Assembly (NCBI GenBank): GCA_002696035.1
Contig: NZQV01000010.1
Span: 806,001-870,000 of the forward strand
Length of the DNA stretch: 64,000 nucleotides
Direction: 5' to 3'
Source: Balneola sp.
Lineage (GTDB): Bacteria; Bacteroidota; Rhodothermia; Balneolales; Balneolaceae
In this document: piece by piece, positions 37,479 through 47,500 of the stretch
Position numbering within the stretch: position 1 is the stretch's first letter
Layout: every line of letters begins with the position of its first letter
Position numbers and translations under genes: made by a program
The notes under the pieces: generated by a model
The model's input: only the letters and a program-made list of their open reading frames with translations
Database searches by the model: none
Told to the model about the DNA's origin: nothing

Positions 37479-37768
37479 AATCCATCAAAGTTTCCATACT
37501 TGGCAAGCAATACCCGCTGAAGGTTGAAGACCATGAAGAAGAAGCTATGCTGCGAATCTGCAAATTTGTGGATGAGCGTTTTAAAACCTATCGGCAGCAA
37601 CTGGTGAAACAGCCGGAATCTACCGTTATGGTGCTGGCGGCGCTAAGTATTGCCGAAGAACTTTTTGAAGCCCGAAACGCCAGAAGTGAACAGGAAAATA
37701 GTGAAGAAGTATTGATGGAACGGGTTAATCACAGCCTTGAACGCTTGCTTACCGAGATCAAAGAATAG
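37475..37768 (+). CDS. zapA: Cell division protein ZapA
   Basis: This 97-residue protein has the ZapA pattern: an N-terminal beta strand pair (KSIKVSILGKQYPLKVEDHE), then EEAMLRICKFVDERF and a long C-terminal helix (TVMVLAALSIAEELFEARN). ZapA bundles FtsZ filaments at midcell. It starts inside the end of the coiled-coil gene (4-base overlap). pheT-zapA linkage is common in bacteria. Confidence 0.88.
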   Translation: MKSIKVSILGKQYPLKVEDHEEEAMLRICKFVDERFKTYRQQLVKQPESTVMVLAALSIAEELFEARNARSEQENSEEVLMERVNHSLERLLTEIKE

Positions 37769-37799
37769 AATACCAAATCCCAAATTAAAGGAGTTAGTT

Positions 37800-38612
37800 T
37801 TGGCTGATACCCTCAGCATTTTTTTTGTAGGAGATATTGTCGGTGATCCCGGCATCGAAATGGTAAACACTTTTCTACCCAGCCTTATCAAGAAGTACGA
37901 CGCCGATTTTGTGATCGCCAATGCTGAAAATTCTCACGAGGGCTTTGGCACCAATCGCCATATTATCAAAAACCTACTGGAGCTTGGAGTGAGCGTAATG
38001 ACCGGAGGAAATCATTCTTTTGCCAAGTGGAAGGTATTTGACTATATGCGTGAGCATGATCACATCCTACGTCCTCTCAACTATCCAAAAGGAAATTCGG
38101 GACTGGGCTTCAGCGTTTTTCCTGTCCCCAATAAGGAACATCTAAAAGTAGGTGTTCTGAATTTGCAGGGACGAACGTTTATGAATGATATCGACGATCC
38201 ATTTTCAGCAGCCGAGTGGGCACTGGAAAAGATCAAAGAAGAAACCGATATCATTTTCGTGGATTTTCATGCGGAAGCCTCCGCTGAAAAACAAGCTATG
38301 GGCTGGCATATTGATGGAAATGCTTCCGTGATGGTGGGAACCCATACCCATGTTCAGACCAATGATGCCCGCATTCTGCCACAAGGAACCGGCTACCTCA
38401 CCGATGCCGGCATGACAGGATCATTCAACTCCGTGATAGGCATGGACAAAAAAGTAGCCATAAAACGCTTTACCACCGGTGTTCATCAAAAATATCAGTC
38501 TGCCAAGGGTGATAATCAGCTTTGTGGCGTATTTACCAAAATTGATGTTGAAAGCGGAAAATGCGTACATATTGAACCCGTCACCTATCCTGGTCTTGAA
38601 AACTCAAAATAA
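37800..38612 (+). CDS. ymdB: YmdB-family metallophosphoesterase with TTG start
   Basis: This protein of about 270 residues belongs to the TIGR00282/YmdB family, whose Bacillus member hydrolyses 2',3'-cyclic nucleotides and affects RNA stability and biofilm choice. Metal motifs are FFVGDIVGDPG, NAENSHEGFG, GGNHSF, VDFHAEASAEK and GTHTHVQTND. The frame is open further upstream into zapA, but a TTG at 37800 lies 6 bases after a clear AAAGGAG (37787-37793), and the residues after it (ADTLSIFFVGDIVG) match the usual family start. I therefore place the start at TTG 37800. Its stop overlaps the lolD start by one base. Confidence 0.9.
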   Translation: MADTLSIFFVGDIVGDPGIEMVNTFLPSLIKKYDADFVIANAENSHEGFGTNRHIIKNLLELGVSVMTGGNHSFAKWKVFDYMREHDHILRPLNYPKGNSGLGFSVFPVPNKEHLKVGVLNLQGRTFMNDIDDPFSAAEWALEKIKEETDIIFVDFHAEASAEKQAMGWHIDGNASVMVGTHTHVQTNDARILPQGTGYLTDAGMTGSFNSVIGMDKKVAIKRFTTGVHQKYQSAKGDNQLCGVFTKIDVESGKCVHIEPVTYPGLENSK

Positions 38613-39310
38613 TGACCATGTCTGATACAGAGATTGTTTTAGAGGCTAAGGATCTCCGGAAAAGTTTCCCTGCCGGACCCGGTAAAGATGAACTTCACGT
38701 ATTAGAAGGGTTAAACCTGGAGATCCCTAAGGGAAGCATCACCTCTATAATTGGTTCCAGCGGCAGTGGCAAAAGTACACTACTGCATATTCTGGGCGGA
38801 CTGGACACGACCGACAGCGGCGACGTATTATGGGGCGGTAAGAACATCACAGATTACAAACCCGATGACCTCGCTGAATTCAGAAACCGGTACATCGGTT
38901 TTGTTTTTCAGTTTCACCATTTACTACCTGAATTTACCGCGCTCGAGAATGTGGCCATGCCCGCTCTTATTGCAGGAACATCTCATAAAGAAGCATACAA
39001 AAGAGCCCAAGAACTATTAGATCTTTTTGGGATCGAAAGCCGCAAAGGTCACCGCCCTACAGAACTTTCTGGAGGGGAGCAGCAACGTGTTTCTATGGCG
39101 AGGGCACTTATGAATAATCCCAATATCATTCTGGCTGATGAACCAACCGGAAACCTGGATCAGGAGAACACCAACATTATTTTGGATCAGCTTTTTGAGC
39201 TTCGGGAAGCTGTTGGCGTTTCCGTATTACTGATCACACACGAAAAAGAAATTGCAGAACGCTCAGATCGAATTTTAAATCTTAAAAAAGGTATCTTAGA
39301 ACCACTTTAG
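38612..39310 (+). CDS. lolD: ABC transporter ATP-binding protein, LolD/MacB-type
   Basis: This 232-residue ATPase has Walker [10 protein letters not shown] at 48-56, Q-loop [19 protein letters not shown], signature [15 protein letters not shown] and Walker [12 protein letters not shown]. The [11 protein letters not shown] stretch is typical of LolD, which powers release of lipoproteins from the inner membrane with LolC/E. No permease gene is adjacent, so the partner must lie elsewhere; FtsE/MacB-like roles are possible. The ATG at 38612 overlaps the ymdB stop (TAATG); a second ATG at 38618 is also possible. Confidence 0.88.
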   Translation: MTMSDTEIVLEAKDLRKSFPAGPGKDELHVLEGLNLEIPKGSITSIIGSSGSGKSTLLHILGGLDTTDSGDVLWGGKNITDYKPDDLAEFRNRYIGFVFQFHHLLPEFTALENVAMPALIAGTSHKEAYKRAQELLDLFGIESRKGHRPTELSGGEQQRVSMARALMNNPNIILADEPTGNLDQENTNIILDQLFELREAVGVSVLLITHEKEIAERSDRILNLKKGILEPL

Positions 39311-39343
39311 TGTTTTGGGAAGTCCTAAAACAGTCCTATTTTT
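39311..39343 (+). terminator. Hairpin with T-run after lolD
   Basis: TGTTTT.GGA pairs with TCC.AAAACA (39311-39332, one G-T pair), followed by TATTTTTA. The same bases also match a TTTG-N21-TAnnTTT promoter pattern for the next gene, so either role is possible. Confidence 0.45.
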
Positions 39344-39380
39344 ACAATCTTAAAAATTCACAGCTACATTATTAAAAATT

Positions 39381-40064
39381 ATGTCTAAACGACTTTCAAA
39401 AGAAGAATTAGAATCGGATCCGCTGATTGAAAATTTCAATCGGTTAAATGCCTTTTATGCAGAAAATAAGTCAACTGTAATAAGTGTTTTAGTTGCTTTG
39501 GTTTTAGTGATCGGAGGTTTTTTTGGGTGGAAGGCCTACTCTGAGAATCAGGAAACTGAAGCTCAAAATTATCTTGCTGTTGCCGAAACATTTTATACCA
39601 ATGGTGAGTACGAAAGTGCACTTTACGGTGATGACGCCTCTCTTTCTTATGGATTTGATCAGATCGCTGATGAATATCCACTGACCAAGGCTGGAAACAT
39701 GGCCAATTATTATGCGGCCGTATCCAGCTACGAGTTAGGCGATGTGGAAACTGCACTCACCTACATCATAGAATTTGATGTTCCAGAAGGTATTTTAGGT
39801 GTAGGGCCACTTACCTTCCATGCAAAATTACTTTTGGCTAATGGAAGTCATGAAGCAGCCGCTCAGAAATTCGTTGAAGCGGCCAACTGGTCTAAAAATG
39901 ATGTAACCACCCCCTCCAATCTTTTTCAGGCTTCTCAGGCTTATTATGAAGCTGAGAATTATGATCGTGCAGGCAGCCTGGTAGATCAGATCATTAACGA
40001 ATATCCCGAAAGCAGCCAATTTGTGAAAGCGCAAAAGTTGAAGGGAATGTTGGTGGCTGGGTAA
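39381..40064 (+). CDS. Membrane-anchored tetratricopeptide-repeat protein
   Basis: This 227-residue protein has a charged N-terminus, one membrane helix (about 33-55: VISVLVALVLVIGGFFGW) and a C-terminal helical-repeat domain. Repeat units such as AEEFYTNGEYESAL-like and QASQAYYEAENYDRAGSLVD carry TPR features. This layout resembles YfgM-type proteins that stay in the inner membrane and expose TPRs to the periplasm. No signal peptidase site is evident. It lies between lolD and a strong terminator. Role unknown; periplasmic protein assembly is an inference. Confidence 0.75.
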   Translation: MSKRLSKEELESDPLIENFNRLNAFYAENKSTVISVLVALVLVIGGFFGWKAYSENQETEAQNYLAVAETFYTNGEYESALYGDDASLSYGFDQIADEYPLTKAGNMANYYAAVSSYELGDVETALTYIIEFDVPEGILGVGPLTFHAKLLLANGSHEAAAQKFVEAANWSKNDVTTPSNLFQASQAYYEAENYDRAGSLVDQIINEYPESSQFVKAQKLKGMLVAG

Positions 40065-40090
40065 ACTTCACATCAACCTTTATGAATATA

Positions 40091-40117
40091 AAAAAGGCCT
40101 CAATCGAGGCCTTTTTT
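40091..40117. terminator. Strong bidirectional terminator
   Basis: AAAAAGGCCTC (40091-40101) pairs perfectly with GAGGCCTTTTT (40106-40116) around an AATC loop. The A-run and T-run serve both strands: the TPR gene (plus) and the glucan operon (minus). Confidence 0.93.
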
Positions 40118-40216
40118 ATTGATCTATAATTTTATTTGATCTGATTTCATTCTGATGCTTCTTAGTGAACAGAAGCTATATCCAAATTACTCAAACCCTA
40201 GGGTAATAATGATTGG

Positions 40217-41647
40217 TTATAATTCCCCTCTTCTTTCAACAAGTTTATCCTGAATTTCTCTTGCTTTGTCTTCGGTTAGACCGTAGCTGTACATAACCCA
40301 TATTGCTAGTCCGGCTGTAACAGCAGGTATGACAATGTCTGCAATTCGAAGATTGGTCATAGTTTCGACACTCTGGGTAGCAGCATTTTGATCGAAGCCT
40401 ACAATTTCCAAGACCAATCCTCCAAGTACGAGAGCAATGGCCTGTCCAAGTTTTACCATCCACCAATAGATGGCTCCAAAGGTACCCTCTTTTCTGGGCA
40501 TTCCATTATTAAGCTCATCAAGGTCACAAACATCCGCAGTCATACTCATCATAAGCGTGAAGAGCCCTCCCAGGCCAAATGCCATAAAGGGAATAGGCAT
40601 GAACATCAGCCATGGATTTTCCGGACTAAACCCCCACCACTTTAAGATATAACCAACAATAGAAAGTGCAGTTGATATAATAAAGGCTTTCCTCTTACCA
40701 AGCTTATCCGACATCCAAGAAACTATCGGGATCACAAGGAATGCAGTACCAATCGCCGTTACAGTAGAAAACCAGGCAGGCCAGTTACCAGCAGCACCAT
40801 AATCACCGTTAAACATATAGAATACAATAATAAAGTAACTGAACGAAGCAACGAGCTGAAACCCATTAAATACCAAAAATGTGGCTCCGCATAATTTCAC
40901 GAAAGGTTTATTCTGAAAAACCAGTTTAATGTCTTGAAACAACTGCTTAAAGTTCTCCCAGATCGTACTAAAATTAATCTCTTTTTGATTCTGGATCTTA
41001 GAAGAATCCATGCCTTTACAAAATATTGCCGGTAGCACCCCTAAGATCATACAGGCCCCACCTACTATATATGCCAACTGCCTTACTCCAACTGCTTGTG
41101 ACTCAAATAGCTCAGGGTCAGCTATTATAACCCAGAACCAAGGCACGATCATCCAGGCAAATTGTCCCATAGTTTGAGAAAATGCCATTAAGCGTGTTCG
41201 CTCATTGTAGTCGGTTGTCATTTCATATCCCAACCCGATCAAAGGAGTTGCAAACATGGTATTTCCTAAAAGAAATACCATTGACATGATCAGAAAATAC
41301 CAGAAAATATAAGTCTGAGAATCAGTCTCATCCAACTGCCAAAGCATAATGTAGAAGATGCCGCTTAAAATGGCCCCTATAAGAATATATGGCCGTCTTC
41401 TTCCCCATCTTGATTTTGTATTATCTGAAATGAAGCCCATGATGGGATCCGTCAGAGCATCAAATATTCGAGGTAAACCACTTAATAGCCCGGAAAGAAA
41501 AGGATCCATCCCAAAAGCTGTTAAAAGGAAAAACTGAAATACTGCCAATGCCCCGGGAAGAAGGTTTAACACCAGGTGCCCGGTACCATATGCGAATTTT
41601 TGACCTACTGGGACTCTGTCCTTTATAACAGTTTTTTTAGCTGACAT
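40217..41647 (-). CDS. GPH-family sugar:cation symporter (MFS)
   Basis: This 476-residue protein has about 12 hydrophobic segments and the GPH signature region after TM2 (RIFDALTDPIMGFISDNTKSRWGRRRPYI, partly quoted: DALTDPIMGFISDNT). GPH symporters bring glycosides in with Na+ or H+. It is the last gene of the minus-strand glucan operon, 48 bases after the GH30 gene, so the expected substrates are beta-gluco-oligosaccharides that the cytoplasmic phosphorylase would then cleave. The substrate is inferred from context only. Confidence 0.85.
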   Translation of the reverse strand: MSAKKTVIKDRVPVGQKFAYGTGHLVLNLLPGALAVFQFFLLTAFGMDPFLSGLLSGLPRIFDALTDPIMGFISDNTKSRWGRRRPYILIGAILSGIFYIMLWQLDETDSQTYIFWYFLIMSMVFLLGNTMFATPLIGLGYEMTTDYNERTRLMAFSQTMGQFAWMIVPWFWVIIADPELFESQAVGVRQLAYIVGGACMILGVLPAIFCKGMDSSKIQNQKEINFSTIWENFKQLFQDIKLVFQNKPFVKLCGATFLVFNGFQLVASFSYFIIVFYMFNGDYGAAGNWPAWFSTVTAIGTAFLVIPIVSWMSDKLGKRKAFIISTALSIVGYILKWWGFSPENPWLMFMPIPFMAFGLGGLFTLMMSMTADVCDLDELNNGMPRKEGTFGAIYWWMVKLGQAIALVLGGLVLEIVGFDQNAATQSVETMTNLRIADIVIPAVTAGLAIWVMYSYGLTEDKAREIQDKLVERRGEL

Positions 41648-41695
41648 TCTATATTCTGAAATTTAGATTGGTTAGTTCAAATTTATTTCAAATTT

Positions 41696-43192
41696 CTATG
41701 ATGGAATTATAATAGTCTGTATAGCCTTTCGATCAATTGAGAATTCAGTAGCCTGACCATCAAGGTTCAGCTTGACCGAAGTTCTTTTCATCGTTGGGTT
41801 AAAAAGAACTACAGCAATACTTCCATCTGGATTTTGTGCGGCCGTCATCATGAGCTCAGTTTCGGAATGTTCAAATCCGATTCTTTTTGCCCCGGGTCGA
41901 ATATATCTACTGAAGTGAGACATGGTGTAATACAAAGGCGTGAAATAAACTTCATCAGCATCAGGGTCTACGATCACAGGAGCTACACACCAGTTTTCAG
42001 CCCAGTTTGGCCCCCCTTGTCTATCCAGAACCATATTCCAGTCTATCCAGCCATCTACCCAGTTATTCAACGTTCCTATCATATCCCGGGCATACCGAAA
42101 TACAGGTACATATTTTGGATGTAAGGGTTTTTGTTCTTCCGGAGCCCAATCATACCCCCAGTCTGTTGCCTCTTTCGACCAATACCATTCATCATCTCTC
42201 CATTTTGGTACTTCCGCATCAACGGTAGCCTCAGTCTGAATTATATATTTACCGGGAGCTGCCTCATGAGCATACTGCAAAGCATCTTCAAAGATCTTAT
42301 ACGTACTAGCATACCAGTGAACCGCAATTCCATCATAATAAGATGCAACTTCTTCATCTTCATACATGGCATCTACCCACTCATAGAGCTCATCTCCTCG
42401 ATTTTGATCATACCCTAGAACAATAACATCATGACTGTCGGCTTCAAGTTGAGGACCAAGATGATTCACCAAAAACTCATTCATCTCTTCCGGAGTGTAA
42501 TGCATGCTATCCCAGTTGCTATCGTTGCCCAAAGGTTCATTCTCGATAGTAATTCCCCAGATATCAATTCCTTCTTCATTGTAGGCAGTCAAATACTTCG
42601 AGAAATACAATGCCCAGGTATCGTAGTATTCGGGGAGTAACCTTCCTCCCTTCCAGTCGTTGTTGTCTTTCATCCATGGTGGGGCTGTCCATGGAGAGGA
42701 AATGATCCTGAATCCATCCGTTGATATTCTCATAGCATCTTTGATCATGGGAATAATGTCATCACGGTCTTCATCAATGGAAAAATTCGCCAGTGATTTA
42801 TCTTCTTCCGGAGCGTAAGAGTAGTTGCCTAATGAGAAATCGCTCGAATTAATATGAGTCCTTGTCAGAGAGTAACGAGCTCCTGAATCTCCGAAATAAG
42901 CTTCCAGAATACGCTCTCTGTTTTCCTGACTTAACTCATTTAACAGATATGCAGATGACTCAGTAAAAGAACCTCCAAAACCGGTGATCTCCTGAAAAGT
43001 TTCCTCAGGTTTTAGAACTATTTCTAAAACAGCTGATGTATCTGTTTGATCAAACTCAGTAAGTTCTGTGAGCTGATTTCCAGCCTCGGAGGTTTCAAAT
43101 ATCTCCGTTTCGAGCTTGCTATTTTGAGTGCAACTTGTGAATAATGTGATCATCAATACTATAATGAATGAGAGTGTTGTCGCTTGTTTCAT
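41696..43192 (-). CDS. GH30 family beta-glucanase lipoprotein
   Basis: This 498-residue glycoside hydrolase has an N-terminal signal with a likely lipobox (LFTSC, C21). The GH30 (beta/alpha)8 barrel starts at FQEITGFGGSFTESSAYLL. The acid/base is E219 in TIENEP and the nucleophile is E321 in IQTEAT. A beta-sandwich side domain ends the protein (VVLFNPTMKRTSVKLNLDG...). Related GH30 enzymes act on beta-1,6-glucan (the side chains of laminarin) or glucosylceramide; in this locus a beta-1,6-glucosidase or glucanase acting on laminarin branches is the best guess. It begins 5 bases after the GH17 stop. Confidence 0.88.
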   Translation of the reverse strand: MKQATTLSFIIVLMITLFTSCTQNSKLETEIFETSEAGNQLTELTEFDQTDTSAVLEIVLKPEETFQEITGFGGSFTESSAYLLNELSQENRERILEAYFGDSGARYSLTRTHINSSDFSLGNYSYAPEEDKSLANFSIDEDRDDIIPMIKDAMRISTDGFRIISSPWTAPPWMKDNNDWKGGRLLPEYYDTWALYFSKYLTAYNEEGIDIWGITIENEPLGNDSNWDSMHYTPEEMNEFLVNHLGPQLEADSHDVIVLGYDQNRGDELYEWVDAMYEDEEVASYYDGIAVHWYASTYKIFEDALQYAHEAAPGKYIIQTEATVDAEVPKWRDDEWYWSKEATDWGYDWAPEEQKPLHPKYVPVFRYARDMIGTLNNWVDGWIDWNMVLDRQGGPNWAENWCVAPVIVDPDADEVYFTPLYYTMSHFSRYIRPGAKRIGFEHSETELMMTAAQNPDGSIAVVLFNPTMKRTSVKLNLDGQATEFSIDRKAIQTIIIPS

Positions 43193-43197
43193 TGTAT

Positions 43198-44511
43198 TTA
43201 ATTGAGCTCTTCTGTTCTATTTTTAATTTCTTCCCTGGTTGGAGGAACCTTTACGGTTTTCATCATTTTACTTGTGTCACCGGCAAAAGATTTTTTGATC
43301 GGCATTCCATCTCTGGTCAATCCATCAAATACACCCGCTTCTACTTCATCCCAAAAGACGTATTTAGCTTCAGACTGTAAGTTGATCAATCCAAAATGAT
43401 TCTCAGAACCCCCGGGATTCTCCGCATCTTTCCATTGTTCATCAAAAGCCTCAAAGTAAAACATAGAGATTCCGTTTTCTTCGGTCCATTCCCGCATCAT
43501 ATCATGATACATAGCCATCTTATATTCATCGGTAGCTTTAGAACCGTCATCTCCATAATAGCCATTTGATTCGGTAGCCCATCCGGTCTCTCCAATATGA
43601 ACAGGCTTTTTAACGCCAATACTATCCATATATGCCACCACGCTTTGATATTGAGAAATGGCATAATCTCTGGATCTTGTCATAGCTGCCTTAATCTTTT
43701 CTTTGTCAGACAGATCTTTTTCAGTTTCTTCTACTCCCCAAAAATCAGGATTGTAATGTGTGTCGTGCATTGGATAGGTGTGCATGGAAATATAGTCGAC
43801 TGATTTTATCAGAGCATTCAGATCTTCTTTGTGGTATTCCGTACCTCCGCCTCCCCAGGATGCAAAATTATCAGAACTGGTTATCCATAAAGATCTTGGA
43901 AGTTCACCTTGTTCTTTCAACTGCTGTAAATGCTTGACCCATTTCAGAATGATACCCGGCTCCACAAAATATTCCCATTGCCAGTGAACCATTGCCTCAT
44001 TACCAACGGCTATGATCTTGACAATATCGGGATACTCCTTAGCCAGAGATACTGCACGGGCAATCTCCTCTGCATTTCTCGAACTGCCTTCATTGCGAAT
44101 GCGATCGGGTTTATCCGTCCAGGCATTCTTGGCATCTATCCAGGCCCCCATCATAACATACATCTCAAAAGATGGATCTTCGGTTTTGAGCTCCCGAATT
44201 GCGCGTAATAAATTCGGTACCGCTTCCAGGTACAGATTATAAGTTCGAACGATCTTGATATCTAAAGCAGATAATATCTTCATGTCATCCTTCAGCTCAG
44301 AAATAGTAGGCTGAATATCACGTGACAATCCTCTATATCCGCTATAAGAGATCGCTTTATACTCCGGATTCCCAAGAATTTCAGCAGCTGTTATACCTGC
44401 TCTTCTATCGTTATTTTGAGTACAAGCACTCAGCCCCAAGACAAAAGCTATCAACAGGAAAGTGCCGGATTTTAGCATCAAATGATTTGATCTACGATTG
44501 GAATTTATCAT
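43198..44511 (-). CDS. GH17-like beta-1,3-glucanase lipoprotein
   Basis: This 437-residue protein has a signal with lipobox GLSAC (C30). The barrel shows AISYSGYRG, then the acid/base E172 in AVGNEAM and the nucleophile E308 in HIGETGWAT, which are GH17 hallmarks. GH17 enzymes cut beta-1,3-glucans; bacterial members can be endo-glucanases or transglucosylases. The ATG follows the phosphorylase stop with no spacer (TAA ATG), so translation is probably coupled. A second in-frame ATG (residue 12, MLKSG) could also serve and would still leave the whole signal peptide. Confidence 0.84.
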   Translation of the reverse strand: MINSNRRSNHLMLKSGTFLLIAFVLGLSACTQNNDRRAGITAAEILGNPEYKAISYSGYRGLSRDIQPTISELKDDMKILSALDIKIVRTYNLYLEAVPNLLRAIRELKTEDPSFEMYVMMGAWIDAKNAWTDKPDRIRNEGSSRNAEEIARAVSLAKEYPDIVKIIAVGNEAMVHWQWEYFVEPGIILKWVKHLQQLKEQGELPRSLWITSSDNFASWGGGGTEYHKEDLNALIKSVDYISMHTYPMHDTHYNPDFWGVEETEKDLSDKEKIKAAMTRSRDYAISQYQSVVAYMDSIGVKKPVHIGETGWATESNGYYGDDGSKATDEYKMAMYHDMMREWTEENGISMFYFEAFDEQWKDAENPGGSENHFGLINLQSEAKYVFWDEVEAGVFDGLTRDGMPIKKSFAGDTSKMMKTVKVPPTREEIKNRTEELN

Positions 44512-47500
44512 TTATCTAAGCTCACTTTCTTTTAATGATACTGTGATCTGTTTCACGTTCCCTGATCTCTTGAATAGTTCATCTGAAAGTTGTTTTGTGA
44601 GACCCAGAGAATCTAACTCTTCAATTTCACCATCACTAAACTCTACTTTTATGCTATTGGTATCATTTAGTTTGTAGATTACGGGAACCTGACAGCATGT
44701 GAACAACAAACTATTCTCCGGAAGAGAAATTGAGTATTTTTCTTGTCCCAGATCAACCAGTTCAAAGGCTTTAGACTCAGCGATGAATGCATCACTGGAA
44801 AGGAGGAAAGGATCAAAACTCAGGATCCCATCCTCTACTCTCAATCCTAACTGAGCAAAACGAACTAAGATATCTTCTTTCACCTGTCCGGTCATGCCCG
44901 GTTGCTGAGCTCCACGGTGCTGCGGTGTATGCGAATATGGGTCTGTTGGAAATGCTCCATAAACTTCAGGATCTTTATGAATTCCAATTCCTTTACCTAC
45001 TTCGTCAAAATGCTTCAACAGCTGATCCAAAGTTGAAGGATCAACTTGCCCTTCATGAGCTTCAATAGTTATCTCAGTTACCGCAAGATGCAGCTTTGAG
45101 ACCATGTGCCAATAGATGGAACCAAGTCCTTCATAGGCGAAGAAGGTACCTGACCGACCGGTAAAAGATTTATGATCAAAGACCTGCTCGAAGATATCCA
45201 GAAGAAGTTGCTCTTCTTTCTTGATCATGGAACCATACTTCCCTGATCTCATTTCGTCTATTTTATTCTTCAGGTCTCTGGCATTCTTGAAATTACCGTT
45301 GAAGTGAAATCCTCCATTCACATCTTTATTTATGATATCAAGGTTTCCATCTGCAATCAGTGTCTGCAACAATTCTGACTTCTTAACTAGTTCTTCAGGA
45401 ATGTTGTTTCGTTCCAGAAAACCTGGCAGATCCTTGTTTGGATATAAGATATAGCTTTGCTGATCTTTTCTGTAAAGTGCACTATTTCTAAGGGCATCAA
45501 GTACTTTCAGGGAATCTTCAGGGCTGAGATATTTGGAACTAAGTACGGCCACTTGCCCCTCAAGCATCTCATCCAGATAGGATATTGAAATTCCTTCACC
45601 CTCAACACTCATAAGGTTGTAAGCATGATAGAGGTTATCTTCACGCTTATTCGCCCGGATCGAATGTTCAAGATATTCAAGCGCTACTTCCACAAAATGC
45701 TGCACTTCGGAAAGGCTAAGACCAGACTTCTTTCCACTAAAACCTTGATCATAGATCGTGTTCCTGAAATCACTGCCCGCTTTACCCAATCCATCGGTAA
45801 TATCTTTTCTTTTTTCATCATCAATGGATGTATCCAATAGCTGCTTTTTCTGTTCCAGCACAGCTTTGATATTGCTGAAAAACGTATTGAGCTCATCAGA
45901 GACTGCGATCTCATCAACTTCAGCTTCTTCCAACCTCGATTCAACAAACTTTAGAAATCGACGGAGATAATACAGCGTAACCATGGATACCCCATTTCCT
46001 ACCAGGGCATTGTTGGCATCATTCCACTCCGGCCGTTGTGTGTTCATCCATATTCCACCTTCAGGAATGAAATTCGATATTTTCGAAAGCACGGTAGCCA
46101 ATATCTTTTCAAGGAAATTTACGTGGTGGATGTCATCCTTGGAGCTTTTGAGTAATGCTCCATCAGCGCCAATTTCCGCAACTTTTTCTCTGATATCACG
46201 GTCCGATTCCATATCAAAATCGATGGTATCTTTCGGATCGTTTAAAATATCCTCATACGATTTGATGCGATAAGGCACATTGGCATACACGAAATTATTT
46301 TTTCTGAACAGAGCCTTGAATGCCTCAGGGCGATAATCATTATAGAACTCCAGAAACTTGAGCAGGTATATGATCTGATGATCTCCCCAGTAGCCAATAT
46401 AGGACCAGGGATCATCCGGCTCGATGGTCTCCCAGTCGAAACCGCCCTTAGTAACCCGGTAAGGATTGTAACCGTCGAAGGTCGTTGCATTCAAAAATTT
46501 CGATATCATGCTCTCCACAAACAGTGGGTAAGAATGAACCAAAGCCTCCCAATTTTGGAAAATATCCCGCCAGTTCCCTTCATAATCTAAGATCTTGGAA
46601 CCATCGACTTCGCTGTGGGTGTTAATAGAGAATTTATTCCATGGACGGCTGGGGTCTCCGTGACGGCGGCTGAATTTAAGGGATAAGTACTCTCCGGCTA
46701 AGCGGTCAAGATCTGCATCTTCACTTTCAGAAAGCAAACTATCCAGTTCAAATTTGGTGAAGGTCTCATTCAATTTACTGAAGAACACCGAATTTTGATC
46801 GAACACGGTGCTATTCGCATTCCGCAGATATTTCTCAAAATCAGCCTTTTCAACAACATAGTTCTTGTCAAAGGTACCCCCACGCATAATATTGAATAAA
46901 ACGTTAGAGTAATGCCGTGCATCCTGATATTCGTCCGAAGTCGCTTCCAGTCCATCAGCACCAGCTACCAGTTGGATCAGTTTTTCAGTACCACGCTCTA
47001 CATCTTGATCAACCCGTGATTTCAGATCCTCACCGGAACGAATAGCTTCATTCAGGCGAATCACATTTGGATGATTTTGATTTACATTAGCAACGATCAT
47101 CCAGGATTTATCCTTTCCGCCTTCAAGGTTTATTTCAGTTTGAATGAAATAGGCTCCTTTCTCTCCTTTTACATCTGTTTCTTCTACAACAGGCACCATA
47201 TCTCTGAACTTATCGAGCTGTAACGACGATAGAAGAAACCTGGGCTCCTCAAGTCCAAGTGACCAGACCACATTGGCTTTCAGGGCTTCGCTCGGTTCTG
47301 CTTTATCAACGATGATGGCGCTTAAGGCAAATATACCCAGCCCAGTATCTTTAACTAATTCACTGCGCTTATAGGCATCTACGAGGTTACTGGAACGGGT
47401 TTGCAGATCACTATTTACTCCGTGCGGAAGAATATTCTGAATTCCATCCAGCACTGATACCTTTTGCTCATCAGATGAGTGATTTATTAACTGTGATCTA

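Noticed and set aside
37737-38612. Longer ymdB starting inside zapA
   Set aside because: The extra 21 residues do not resemble the family and the AAAGGAG-TTG pair at 37787-37802 gives a better start.
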